From Candidatus Dadabacteria bacterium (GTDB lineage: Bacteria; Desulfobacterota_D; UBA1144; Nemesobacterales; UBA2774), in NCBI GenBank assembly GCA_030632765.1, contig DAOVUC010000011.1, positions 1-14,827 on the forward strand: a stretch of DNA of 14,827 nt, written 5' to 3'. Positions 1-6,926 of this stretch are shown here, piece by piece. Below the pieces are notes generated by a model. It ran no database searches, was not told the origin of the DNA, and saw only the letters and a program-made list of their open reading frames with translations. The stretch's first letter is position 1. Every line of letters begins with the position of its first letter. The translations under genes were made by a program, and so were the position numbers.

Positions 1-327
1 ACTTTGAATGACAATAATTTTGAATCCGAAGTCCTCAATTCTGAGATTCCGGTTCTAGTAGACTTCTGGGCTGAGTGGTGCGGTCCGTGTAGAGCACTGG
101 CGCCAGTAATTGAAGAGATTGCCGAAGATTACGACGGTAAACTGAAAGTCGGGAAGCTCAATGTAGATGAGAATCCCGGAGTTCCATCCGCCTATGACAT
201 AAGGAGTATACCAACTCTTTTAGTTTTTAAAGATGGAGCAGTGCAAGATCGCCTTGTCGGTGCTCTCCCAAAAAATCATATTGTAGATTTAATTGAGTCT
301 ATGCTTGAATGGAAGAAAACCGGATAG
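1..327 (+). CDS. trxA: Thioredoxin, 5' end cut by window edge
   Basis: Small dithiol-disulfide oxidoreductase of the cytoplasm that reduces protein disulfides and is itself recharged by thioredoxin reductase. The visible 108 codons hold the whole catalytic fold: the strand VLVDFWAEW, the redox motif WCGPC followed by Arg, the LNVDENP segment, and the cis-proline loop SIPTLLVFKDG. Relative to E. coli thioredoxin about eight N-terminal residues are missing. The frame is open to base 1, so the true start is almost certainly outside the window; a TTG at base 4 is the only visible in-frame candidate and I do not favour it. The gene ends with TAG at 325-327 and is followed by a strong inverted repeat. 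The family call is firm; which thioredoxin paralogue it is cannot be told from here. Confidence 0.95.
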   Translation, partial: TLNDNNFESEVLNSEIPVLVDFWAEWCGPCRALAPVIEEIAEDYDGKLKVGKLNVDENPGVPSAYDIRSIPTLLVFKDGAVQDRLVGALPKNHIVDLIESMLEWKKTG

Positions 328-352
328 ATTCTATAAATATCAACAAAAATTC

Positions 353-409
353 CATGGGGAAATTCTAGTTTCCCGTCCTAACTTATACGAAAATCAGAAT
401 TTCTCCATG
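353..409 (+). repeat. 14-bp inverted repeat downstream of trxA
   Basis: Bases 353-366 pair with 396-409 over 14 positions: 13 Watson-Crick pairs and one G-U (358 with 404). The loop is 29 nt. A second, shorter hairpin (GGGAAA at 357-362 with TTTCCC at 369-374, loop of 6) uses part of the same left arm, so the two cannot form together. No clean T-run follows, only mixed A/T sequence, so a classical intrinsic terminator is not obvious. It may protect the 3' end of the trxA message or end transcription weakly. It lies upstream of the promoter proposed for the adenosyltransferase gene, so it is probably not in that gene's leader. Confidence 0.6.
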
Positions 410-450
410 TCTCTTAAATTTTAATCCTCTTGTAGATAGCAAGCCCATGT

Positions 451-479
451 TTGAACCGTATTACCCCTTCGGTTAGAAT
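451..479 (+). promoter_or_regulatory. Sigma70-type promoter for the adenosyltransferase gene
   Basis: TTGAAC (451-456), a 17-nt spacer and TAGAAT (474-479) match the consensus at 4/6 and 5/6 with ideal spacing. The -10 box ends six bases before the ATG at 486, so transcription would start at or next to the first base of the start codon, giving a leaderless message. No Shine-Dalgarno sequence precedes that ATG, which fits. The call is by inspection only. Confidence 0.55.
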
Positions 480-485
480 TTCACA

Positions 486-1045
486 ATGGCAAAAACGAGA
501 ATAACAAAAGTCTATACTAAGACCGGGGACAAGGGGCTAACATCACTTGTTGGCGGGCCAGGGTAAGTAAAGCCTCTTTGAGAGTGGATTCATACGGAGA
601 TGTAGATGAATTAAACGCCGTGCTAGGCATAATCCGTTCTCAAGACGTGGATGATGAGATAAGCAGCTTGTTGATTGTAATTCAAAATGATCTATTTATA
701 ATGGGCGCAGATCTGGCAAGTCCCCCTGACATCGAAGTTCCCAGAGTAAGTAAAGAGAGTGTAGAGAACCTTGAGGAGGCTATTGACAACTTTCTTGAGG
801 AGCTTACCCCCCTTAAAGAGTTTATTCTGCCTAGCGGTAATACCGCGGGATCGTATCTTCATTTTGCGAGAACCGTCTCCAGGAGGGCAGAGAGAAAGGT
901 TGTTAAATTAATGGAAGAAGAACAGATCGGCGAGAATGTTCTACAATATCTAAACCGCCTGTCTGATTTGCTTTTTGTTATGGCTAGAATTGAAAATCAA
1001 AGGGGCAACTTTAAAGAAACTTTTGTAGATTTTAAGAAACAATAG
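486..1045 (+). CDS. PduO-type cob(I)alamin adenosyltransferase, split by a 1-base frameshift
   Basis: Transfers the adenosyl group of ATP to cob(I)alamin to make coenzyme B12. The reading from ATG 486 gives the N-terminal ATP-binding motif VYTKTGDKGLTSLVGG and then hits TAA at 564-566. The match continues in the -1 frame from about 560 with RVSKASLRVDSYGDVDELNAVLG, then the FARTVSRRAERKV helix and YLNRLSDLLFVMAR, ending with TAG at 1043-1045. Joined, it is about 186 residues, the normal family length, and every conserved motif is present. One base appears to be missing within 555-560. Because nothing else is damaged, a consensus error or a very recent mutation is more likely than an old pseudogene. 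A TTG at 578 opens the downstream part, but translating from there would lose the ATP-binding motif. First gene of a run with the methyltransferase and glnD. No cobalamin riboswitch is seen upstream. Confidence 0.88.
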
Positions 1046-1059
1046 AGGGCGTATATAAA

Positions 1060-1692
1060 ATAGATATAAATATAGTAAACCCCAAAATTGATGATTATTT
1101 AGACAGTCTTGTTCCGAATGTAGATGATGTTCTTTCTGATATGGAAGAATTGGCCAAGAAGAGGGAAATCCCAATAGTGGGGCGGCAAGTGGGGAGTTTG
1201 CTTTATCAGCTTGCAATCACGGTAAAAGCTAAAAGGATATTTGAGCTTGGCTCTGCGTTTGGTTATTCCGCTTATTGGTTTGCAAAAGCAGTAGGTAAGG
1301 ATGGTCAGGTAGTCTTTACTGACTTATCACGAGATAACATAGAGCTTGCCAAGAAATTTATCGAGAGAGCCGGATTTCAAGACACAATACAAGCTCATCT
1401 TGGGGATGGTGCTATGACTTTAGACAAGATTTCAGGTGAGTTTGATATAATTTTTAATGATATTGAGAAGGAAGACTATCCTCAAGTAATAGATAAAGCA
1501 TACGACAAATTAAGCTCTGGAGGACTTTTTATTACGGATAATGTGCTGTGGCACGGCAGAGTGATATCTCAGGATGATTCAGCTCCTACAGAGGGGGTAA
1601 GAGAATTTACAAAACTTCTTATGTCTCATAAGGGTTTTTATACTACAATCATACCAATTAGGGATGGATTATCTATTAGCGTGAAATTATAG
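1060..1692 (+). CDS. SAM-dependent O-methyltransferase, CCoAMT-like
   Basis: Class I methyltransferase of the catechol/caffeoyl-CoA O-methyltransferase family; the substrate cannot be told. It shows the family's lead-in EELAKKREIPIVGRQVG, SAM motif I FELGSAFGYSA, the acidic stretch FTDLSRDNIELAKKF, the metal-site candidates FNDIEKEDY and TDNVLWHG, and a family-like C-terminus RDGLSISVKL. The first in-frame ATG is at 1141 (183 residues, no Shine-Dalgarno), but family-like sequence continues upstream without a stop (NIVNPKIDDYLDSLVP). No ATG, GTG or TTG exists there back to the stop at 1033-1035. I place the start at ATA 1060, ten bases after AGAGGG (1044-1049), giving 210 residues, the usual size. 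Either the start is a rare ATA or an ATG has been lost or misread. It follows the adenosyltransferase closely and precedes glnD by 16 bases, so the three are probably co-transcribed. Confidence 0.85.
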   Translation: MDINIVNPKIDDYLDSLVPNVDDVLSDMEELAKKREIPIVGRQVGSLLYQLAITVKAKRIFELGSAFGYSAYWFAKAVGKDGQVVFTDLSRDNIELAKKFIERAGFQDTIQAHLGDGAMTLDKISGEFDIIFNDIEKEDYPQVIDKAYDKLSSGGLFITDNVLWHGRVISQDDSAPTEGVREFTKLLMSHKGFYTTIIPIRDGLSISVKL

Positions 1693-1708
1693 TTTTATCG
1701 GCAAAAAA

Positions 1709-4363
1709 ATGAAGAAGGCAGATACTCTAGCTTTAGAGACAAGTGAGTTAAGTAAGAATATAAAGCTCAGACTTATCCGTAAGGATAATGAGCTTAGAGA
1801 GCTCCATAACAAAAAAGCTAAACGTGACAGGGCTTTGTCCGGGAGTATTCTAGCTCAAAAAAGATCTGAAATAGCAGACAAGTTAATTAGGCAAGCCCTG
1901 TCTCAGCAAGGTTTTAAGGATCTAAAGAATGTAGCAATAGTGGCCCTTGGAGGATATGGAAGAAATGAACTGTGTCCCTATTCAGATATAGACCTTATGT
2001 TTCTTTACAAACCACGCAATAAGACTTTCACAAAAGATGTTACCGAAAAACTGCTTTATCTACTATGGGATCTGAATTTCGAGGTTGGTTATTCTGTTAG
2101 AACAATTGATGAATGTTTGGAGCTTTCTGTGGAGGAAGATGAAGATACTACGATACTCACATCCCTTCTCGACAGCCGCTTTATTTTTGGTGATAAAGAG
2201 CTTTATAAAGATTTTCAGAAGAGACTTTTTACTGACCTGCTTCCGGGTATTTCGTCTAAATATATTCAAAGCAAAATTGAAGAAAATGAAGAGAGAATAA
2301 ATAGATTCGGAAGGTCTATTTATCTCATAGAACCTAATGTAAAAGAAGGGGAAGGCGGGGTTAGGGACATTCACTGCGCGCTATGGATAGCGCAGGCTAA
2401 ATTTAAAGTGAAGAGCTTCACAGAGCTCCTTCCAAAAGGAGTATTGCTGGAAAAGGAGTTGAGGACATTTGAGAAGGGGCTCAATTTTCTTCTTTTAATC
2501 AGATCCGAGCTCCATTACCTGGCTGAAAGAAGAGAGGACAGACTGGGTTTTGAGTTTCAAGAAAAGATTGCGAAATTCTTGGGTTTTAAAGATGCCGAGC
2601 TACCTGCGGTAGAAAGATTTATGAGGATATATTATTTAAGGGCAAACGATATAAGGGAACAGTCCAAAAGACTTATAGAGAAATGTGTGACAGAACCCCG
2701 AGCAAAGATCCGTACGCCCAAAACCGTGTATCTGGAACACGATTTTATAATTCAGAGCGGTATGTTATCGGTTTCAAGTTCAGATATTTTCAAAGAAGAT
2801 CCAGCCAATTTGATGAGGGCTTTTGAATATGCTGACAAGCACGATTTAAGAATGAACACTTACCTCATTGAATTGATTAGAGAGACCGTGAGTCTTACCA
2901 CAATCGACGAAAGTGTAAGAACCAACCCGGAATTTAATGCTTCGTTTTTAAGGATTCTTAGAAAAGGTAAAAATGTAGCCGACACCCTTTATGAAATGAA
3001 TAGACTTAGACTTCTAGGCTATTTTATTCCAGAATTTGGAAAAATAGTGTGTATGGGCCAGCACGACGCCTATCATGTGTACACAGTAGATGTCCACTCA
3101 ATTTTTATGGTAAGGGAAATTGAGAATCTTCTCAATTATCAATATGATGAAGACTTTCCATTGTTGACGAAAGCTGCTGAGTCGGTGATGAAGAGGCATG
3201 TTCTCTATCTTGCTTGTCTATTTCATGATATGGGCAAAGGCGAGGGAAGAAACCATTCGCAGAAGGGAGCAGCTATGATCCCTAAAATTTCTAAGCGAAT
3301 GGGCTTGTCCAGACAAGATACTGAACAGCTGGAGTTCTTGGTTAAGCATCACCTGATTATGACACATTTCTCTCAGAGGAGAGATCTTCACGATTTTAGC
3401 CTAATCGCGAGATTTGCAAGATCCGTTAAAACCTTAGAGACCCTATCCTTACTCTATCTTCTAACATTTGCAGACGTTAGATCAGTAGGTCCTGATGTCT
3501 GGACTAGCTGGAAAGGTATGCTGTTAAAAGAACTATATATTAGGACTGTTAATGTTTTAGAGCAGGGAGAATTCAAAAAAGAAGAACCTAAAGACAGGCT
3601 AAAAAGAGTAACAGAGGATGTAATAAAAATTTTGGGGAAAAAGGTAGGTAAAAGAAACACAAAAAATATCTTGTCCAAAATGCCTGATTCCTATTTTCGG
3701 GGATTCTCACCCCGCAAAATTGCAAGCCATGTTGAATTTATAGATAAATCAAGAGGAGTAATAGGATTTGATCTGTCGTTTTATCCGAATCAGGAATTTG
3801 ATGAGCTTACTATTTGGGGAATAGATGAACCCGGAATATTTTCAAGATTTTGTGGAGTTATAAGGGCTAGCGGTTTAAATGTTCTTGGGGCTAGGATTGC
3901 AACCAGGAGTGATGGAAGGATATTGGATGTCTTTTATGTGAACAGACTTGGTAAGTCCAGTGGTAGGGAAGATGAAATATTAAAGAGGCTGGATAAAAAT
4001 TTAAACGGTGTATTGTCAGGGAAGCTTGATTTAGAAAAGCTAGTTGCTAAGAGGAAAAAAGATAAATCGCTTTATGGTAAAGCTATTCCTCAGTACCCAA
4101 CTCGTATTGAAGTAGACAATGAATCCTCTGATAAAGCTACGATAATCGATGTATACACGTATGATCGGGGCGGGTTGTTGTTTGACATTACTAAAACAAT
4201 TAAAGAGCTAGATCTTTCAATCGAATATGCAAAAATTTCTACTAAAGTAGATCAGGTTGTTGATGCTTTTTATGTTGTTGACGATAAAGAGAAAAAAATT
4301 ACAGATACGGAAAGGATTGAGGATATTAAAGCCGCTATCTTTAATTCCATTTCTAGAGGATAA
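1709..4363 (+). CDS. glnD: Bifunctional PII uridylyltransferase / uridylyl-removing enzyme
   Basis: Glutamine sensor of the nitrogen regulatory cascade. It adds UMP to PII proteins when glutamine is low and removes it when glutamine is high. At 884 residues it is full length. Domains in order: nucleotidyltransferase with GGYGR (81-85) and SDIDL (92-96, metal-binding Asp93 and Asp95); the long helical linker with EGEGGVRDIH; an HD hydrolase domain with His497 and His506-Asp507 in LFHDMGKGEGRNHS; and two C-terminal ACT domains starting near residues 703 (WGIDEPGIFSRF) and 813 (DVYTYDRGGLLFDI) that bind glutamine. The start at ATG 1709 is preceded by an A-run with no clear Shine-Dalgarno, sixteen bases after the methyltransferase stop, suggesting co-transcription or translational coupling. 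No glnB or glnK is in the window. All catalytic motifs look intact. Confidence 0.97.
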   Translation: MKKADTLALETSELSKNIKLRLIRKDNELRELHNKKAKRDRALSGSILAQKRSEIADKLIRQALSQQGFKDLKNVAIVALGGYGRNELCPYSDIDLMFLYKPRNKTFTKDVTEKLLYLLWDLNFEVGYSVRTIDECLELSVEEDEDTTILTSLLDSRFIFGDKELYKDFQKRLFTDLLPGISSKYIQSKIEENEERINRFGRSIYLIEPNVKEGEGGVRDIHCALWIAQAKFKVKSFTELLPKGVLLEKELRTFEKGLNFLLLIRSELHYLAERREDRLGFEFQEKIAKFLGFKDAELPAVERFMRIYYLRANDIREQSKRLIEKCVTEPRAKIRTPKTVYLEHDFIIQSGMLSVSSSDIFKEDPANLMRAFEYADKHDLRMNTYLIELIRETVSLTTIDESVRTNPEFNASFLRILRKGKNVADTLYEMNRLRLLGYFIPEFGKIVCMGQHDAYHVYTVDVHSIFMVREIENLLNYQYDEDFPLLTKAAESVMKRHVLYLACLFHDMGKGEGRNHSQKGAAMIPKISKRMGLSRQDTEQLEFLVKHHLIMTHFSQRRDLHDFSLIARFARSVKTLETLSLLYLLTFADVRSVGPDVWTSWKGMLLKELYIRTVNVLEQGEFKKEEPKDRLKRVTEDVIKILGKKVGKRNTKNILSKMPDSYFRGFSPRKIASHVEFIDKSRGVIGFDLSFYPNQEFDELTIWGIDEPGIFSRFCGVIRASGLNVLGARIATRSDGRILDVFYVNRLGKSSGREDEILKRLDKNLNGVLSGKLDLEKLVAKRKKDKSLYGKAIPQYPTRIEVDNESSDKATIIDVYTYDRGGLLFDITKTIKELDLSIEYAKISTKVDQVVDAFYVVDDKEKKITDTERIEDIKAAIFNSISRG

Positions 4364-4433
4364 TCTCTTCTCTAGTCCTGGTTTCAATACTGAAATACCC
4401 AATGATCTATTTAAGCGTATTTAAAACTATAAA

Positions 4434-6032
4434 ATGAAAAGAAAAGAGCCTACGGGAATCCATTCAGATTTTTTAATCATTGGAAGCGGGCTGGCAGGTC
4501 TCTACGCAGCTCTTTATGCATCAAAGTTTGGTAAGGTAACCCTGCTTACTAAGTCCACTATTGAACAGAGCAATTCATTTTGGGCTCAGGGAGGGATAGC
4601 TGCCGCTATTGATCCTGAGGACTCAACCTGGTTTCATATCGAAGATACACTCAGAGCTGGAAGGGGACTCTGCAATACTAAAGCGGTAGAGATTCTTGTT
4701 GAAGAAGGTAAAGATAGGGTCATGGACTTAATAGCTCTTGGAATGGAGTTTGATACCGGAGAAAGCGGGCTTGAGCTTGGTATTGAGGGAGGACATACGA
4801 AAAGGCGCGTTCTTCATGCCGGAGGAACCTCAACAGGGAGAGAAATGGTTAGATTTCTAATCGCCGCTGTTGAGAATAATCCCGCGATTACAAAGTTTGA
4901 AAATACGGGAGTAGTTAAGTTTATCTCCGAGAACCAAAGCTGTTTTGGAGCTATTGCCCTCGATCACAAATTTAAGCCTTCTTTGATATTATCTAAATCC
5001 ACTATACTTGCCACTGGCGGGGCTTCAGCCCTTTTTAAAAGAACAACCAATCCTAAGGGATCAGTCGGAGAAGGGATAGCTCTTTCGTATCAAGCTGGGG
5101 CCGAGATTGCCGATATGGAGTTTATGCAATTTCATCCGACAGCTTTCTATAGCGAAAAGGGAGAAAGTTTTCTCATAAGTGAAGCTCTAAGGGGAGAGGG
5201 GGCATATCTCTTAAATAATCAAGGGAAAAGGTTTATGACTGAATATAGTGAGTATTCTGAGCTGGCTCCTAGAGATGTTGTTTCCCGCTCTATATTTCTT
5301 GAAATGAATAAATCCGGTGAAAACAATGTTTATTTGGACTTAAGACATATAGAATCAGACTATATCATGAAAAGATTTTCAAATATCTACAATTTCTGCA
5401 TTAAAAGTGGAGTTGATGCCACTAAAGATCTGATCCCTGTTGCTCCAGCCGCTCACTATACGATAGGTGGTGTTAGGACAGGGCTTTACGGTGAGACAAA
5501 TATTAAGGGACTTTTTGCATGTGGAGAGGTTGCCTGCACGGGAGTGCATGGAGCTAACAGGTTAGCTAGCAACTCACTTCTTGAGTGTGTGGTGTTTGCA
5601 AAAAGAGCAGTAGACGGAGCTATTCAAATTCTAGACGATGATACCAATACATCTTATGACATGGCCGATTTTCTCACAAGTGAAATTAAATTCGAATATT
5701 CAGAGTCTCAATCAAACGCACTGTTAGAATATAAGAAAGCGGTTTCACAAGCCTTAAACCGTGATGTAGGAATTGTGAGAACTAGAGAGGGGATTTTAAG
5801 TGCTATAAAGAAGATAGAGGCGATTTCGCAATCTCTAGAGGAATTCTCTGGGTACTATAGAATTAAGCTTAATATGGTGATTGATGTATCACTTCTAATA
5901 GCAAAGTCTTCGCTGATCAGAGAAGAGTCAAGGGGGGTACATATAAGGGAAGATTACCCTGGTGAAAATGATGAATGGAAAACTCATACAGTTTATAAAA
6001 AAGGGGAAGAGCCTTCATTTATAGGGGTTTAA
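4434..6032 (+). CDS. nadB: L-aspartate oxidase
   Basis: Flavoenzyme that oxidises L-aspartate to iminoaspartate, first step of de novo NAD synthesis. Its 532 residues match the family. The FAD-binding GSGLAG is at residues 17-22 and NSFWAQGGIAAA at 47-58. Next come HPTAFY (from His234), RGEGAYLLNNQGKRFM (from Arg253), PAAHYTIGG (His341) and the ANRLASNSLLE flavin segment. The C-terminal helical domain has RDVGIVRTREGI and ends near SRGVHIREDYP. His234, Arg253 and His341 lie at the positions of the family's substrate-binding residues. Preceding it are 70 bases of non-coding DNA after glnD, with a small TTTCA-N4-TGAAA inverted repeat (4382-4395) and A/T-rich sequence up to the ATG without a Shine-Dalgarno. 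It heads nadB-nadC-nadA. Whether its electron acceptor is oxygen or fumarate cannot be read from sequence. Confidence 0.97.
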   Translation: MKRKEPTGIHSDFLIIGSGLAGLYAALYASKFGKVTLLTKSTIEQSNSFWAQGGIAAAIDPEDSTWFHIEDTLRAGRGLCNTKAVEILVEEGKDRVMDLIALGMEFDTGESGLELGIEGGHTKRRVLHAGGTSTGREMVRFLIAAVENNPAITKFENTGVVKFISENQSCFGAIALDHKFKPSLILSKSTILATGGASALFKRTTNPKGSVGEGIALSYQAGAEIADMEFMQFHPTAFYSEKGESFLISEALRGEGAYLLNNQGKRFMTEYSEYSELAPRDVVSRSIFLEMNKSGENNVYLDLRHIESDYIMKRFSNIYNFCIKSGVDATKDLIPVAPAAHYTIGGVRTGLYGETNIKGLFACGEVACTGVHGANRLASNSLLECVVFAKRAVDGAIQILDDDTNTSYDMADFLTSEIKFEYSESQSNALLEYKKAVSQALNRDVGIVRTREGILSAIKKIEAISQSLEEFSGYYRIKLNMVIDVSLLIAKSSLIREESRGVHIREDYPGENDEWKTHTVYKKGEEPSFIGV

Positions 6033-6044
6033 GTTATATTATAT

Positions 6045-6890
6045 ATGAACAACATTGAACTAGATTGGGGAAAAGTTGATCTCATAATAGAAAACGCACT
6101 AGAAGAAGATCTGGGGTCTGGTGACATTACAACAGATGCAATTTTTTCTTCTGATGATACGTGTGAAGCTCAAATAATCACAAAAGAAGAGGGTGTCATA
6201 GCCGGTATTCCCATAGCGCAAAGGGTGTTTCAAAAATTAGATCCTGGGGTTACTATTGCTTCAAAATTGAAAGACGGAGAACATGTAAAGTCTGGATATG
6301 AAGTTTTAGAGATTAAGGGGGCAATCCGCGCGGTGCTTTCAGGTGAGCGTCTGTCGCTAAATCTTCTCCAAAGAATGTCTGGCATAGCAACGGCTACATC
6401 TAAATATGTAGAGGCAATACGAGGCTTTCGAGCCCAGATACTCGATACAAGAAAAACTGCTCCCGGGCTTAGGGTATTGGATAAATATGCCGTATCGGTT
6501 GGCGGCGGGTATAATCATCGGATCGGTCTATATGACGCGGTGTTAATTAAAGACAACCATATCAATTTTGCAGGAAGCATTTCTAAGGCTGTAGAGGTAG
6601 TCCATAGTAAATACCGGAGTAAATTCAAAATAGAAGTAGAGACTTCTAATCTTCATGAAGTAAGGGAGGCGCTTAAAGCGGGAGCTGATATAATAATGCT
6701 TGATAACATGAGTGTAGAGATGATGAAAGAGGCGGTGAGTATTGTCGGCCGTAAGTCTATTACAGAAGCATCCGGTGGAATTACACTGGATACTGTCAGG
6801 GAAATTGCGGAAACCGATGTGGATTTTATTTCCGTTGGGGCTATTACTCATTCATCTCCGGCTTTAGACATAGGGCTCTATATGGTATAA
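6045..6890 (+). CDS. nadC: Quinolinate phosphoribosyltransferase (decarboxylating)
   Basis: Converts quinolinate and PRPP to nicotinate mononucleotide, CO2 and pyrophosphate; third step of the pathway begun by NadB and NadA. The 281 residues carry the N-terminal EDLGSGDITTDAIF segment, the ERLSLNLLQRMSGIAT helix (101-115), TRKTAPGLR (135-143), His158-Arg159, KDNH (169-172), EVE (197-199), LDNM (219-222), EASGG (241-245) and SVGAITHS (263-270), all typical of type II phosphoribosyltransferases. It starts 12 bases after nadB; the ATG at 6045 has no Shine-Dalgarno and is preceded by TATATT (6035-6040). Its last codons, ATG GTA TAA, overlap a possible promoter for nadA. Nothing is missing. Confidence 0.97.
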   Translation: MNNIELDWGKVDLIIENALEEDLGSGDITTDAIFSSDDTCEAQIITKEEGVIAGIPIAQRVFQKLDPGVTIASKLKDGEHVKSGYEVLEIKGAIRAVLSGERLSLNLLQRMSGIATATSKYVEAIRGFRAQILDTRKTAPGLRVLDKYAVSVGGGYNHRIGLYDAVLIKDNHINFAGSISKAVEVVHSKYRSKFKIEVETSNLHEVREALKAGADIIMLDNMSVEMMKEAVSIVGRKSITEASGGITLDTVREIAETDVDFISVGAITHSSPALDIGLYMV

Positions 6891-6891
6891 T
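6883..6891 (+). promoter_or_regulatory. Possible extended -10 promoter for nadA
   Basis: TGGTATAAT is a perfect TGn-TATAAT extended -10. It spans the last codons of nadC and two bases beyond. A start near 6898 would give nadA a leader of about 29 bases. The upstream -35 is poor, as extended -10 promoters allow. A chance match is possible in this AT-rich DNA, and nadA may simply be read through from nadB-nadC. Confidence 0.35.
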
Positions 6892-6926
6892 TACCCCCCT
6901 TAAGTTTAATGCTTTAAAATGGATAA

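Noticed and set aside
328..485. Cobalamin riboswitch upstream of the adenosyltransferase
   Set aside because: No B12-box-like GCCACTG or comparable conserved core is visible, the stretch is too short for a full cobalamin riboswitch, and the predicted promoter lies right at the start codon.
553..563. Programmed -1 frameshift in the adenosyltransferase
   Set aside because: The bases at the shift (GGC GGG CCA GGG) do not form an X-XXY-YYZ heptamer and tRNAs could not re-pair in the -1 frame.
950..1216. Minus-strand open frame opposite the adenosyltransferase and methyltransferase
   Set aside because: It lies across the end of one conserved gene and the beginning of another, resembles no family I know, and has no ribosome site; it is a shadow frame.
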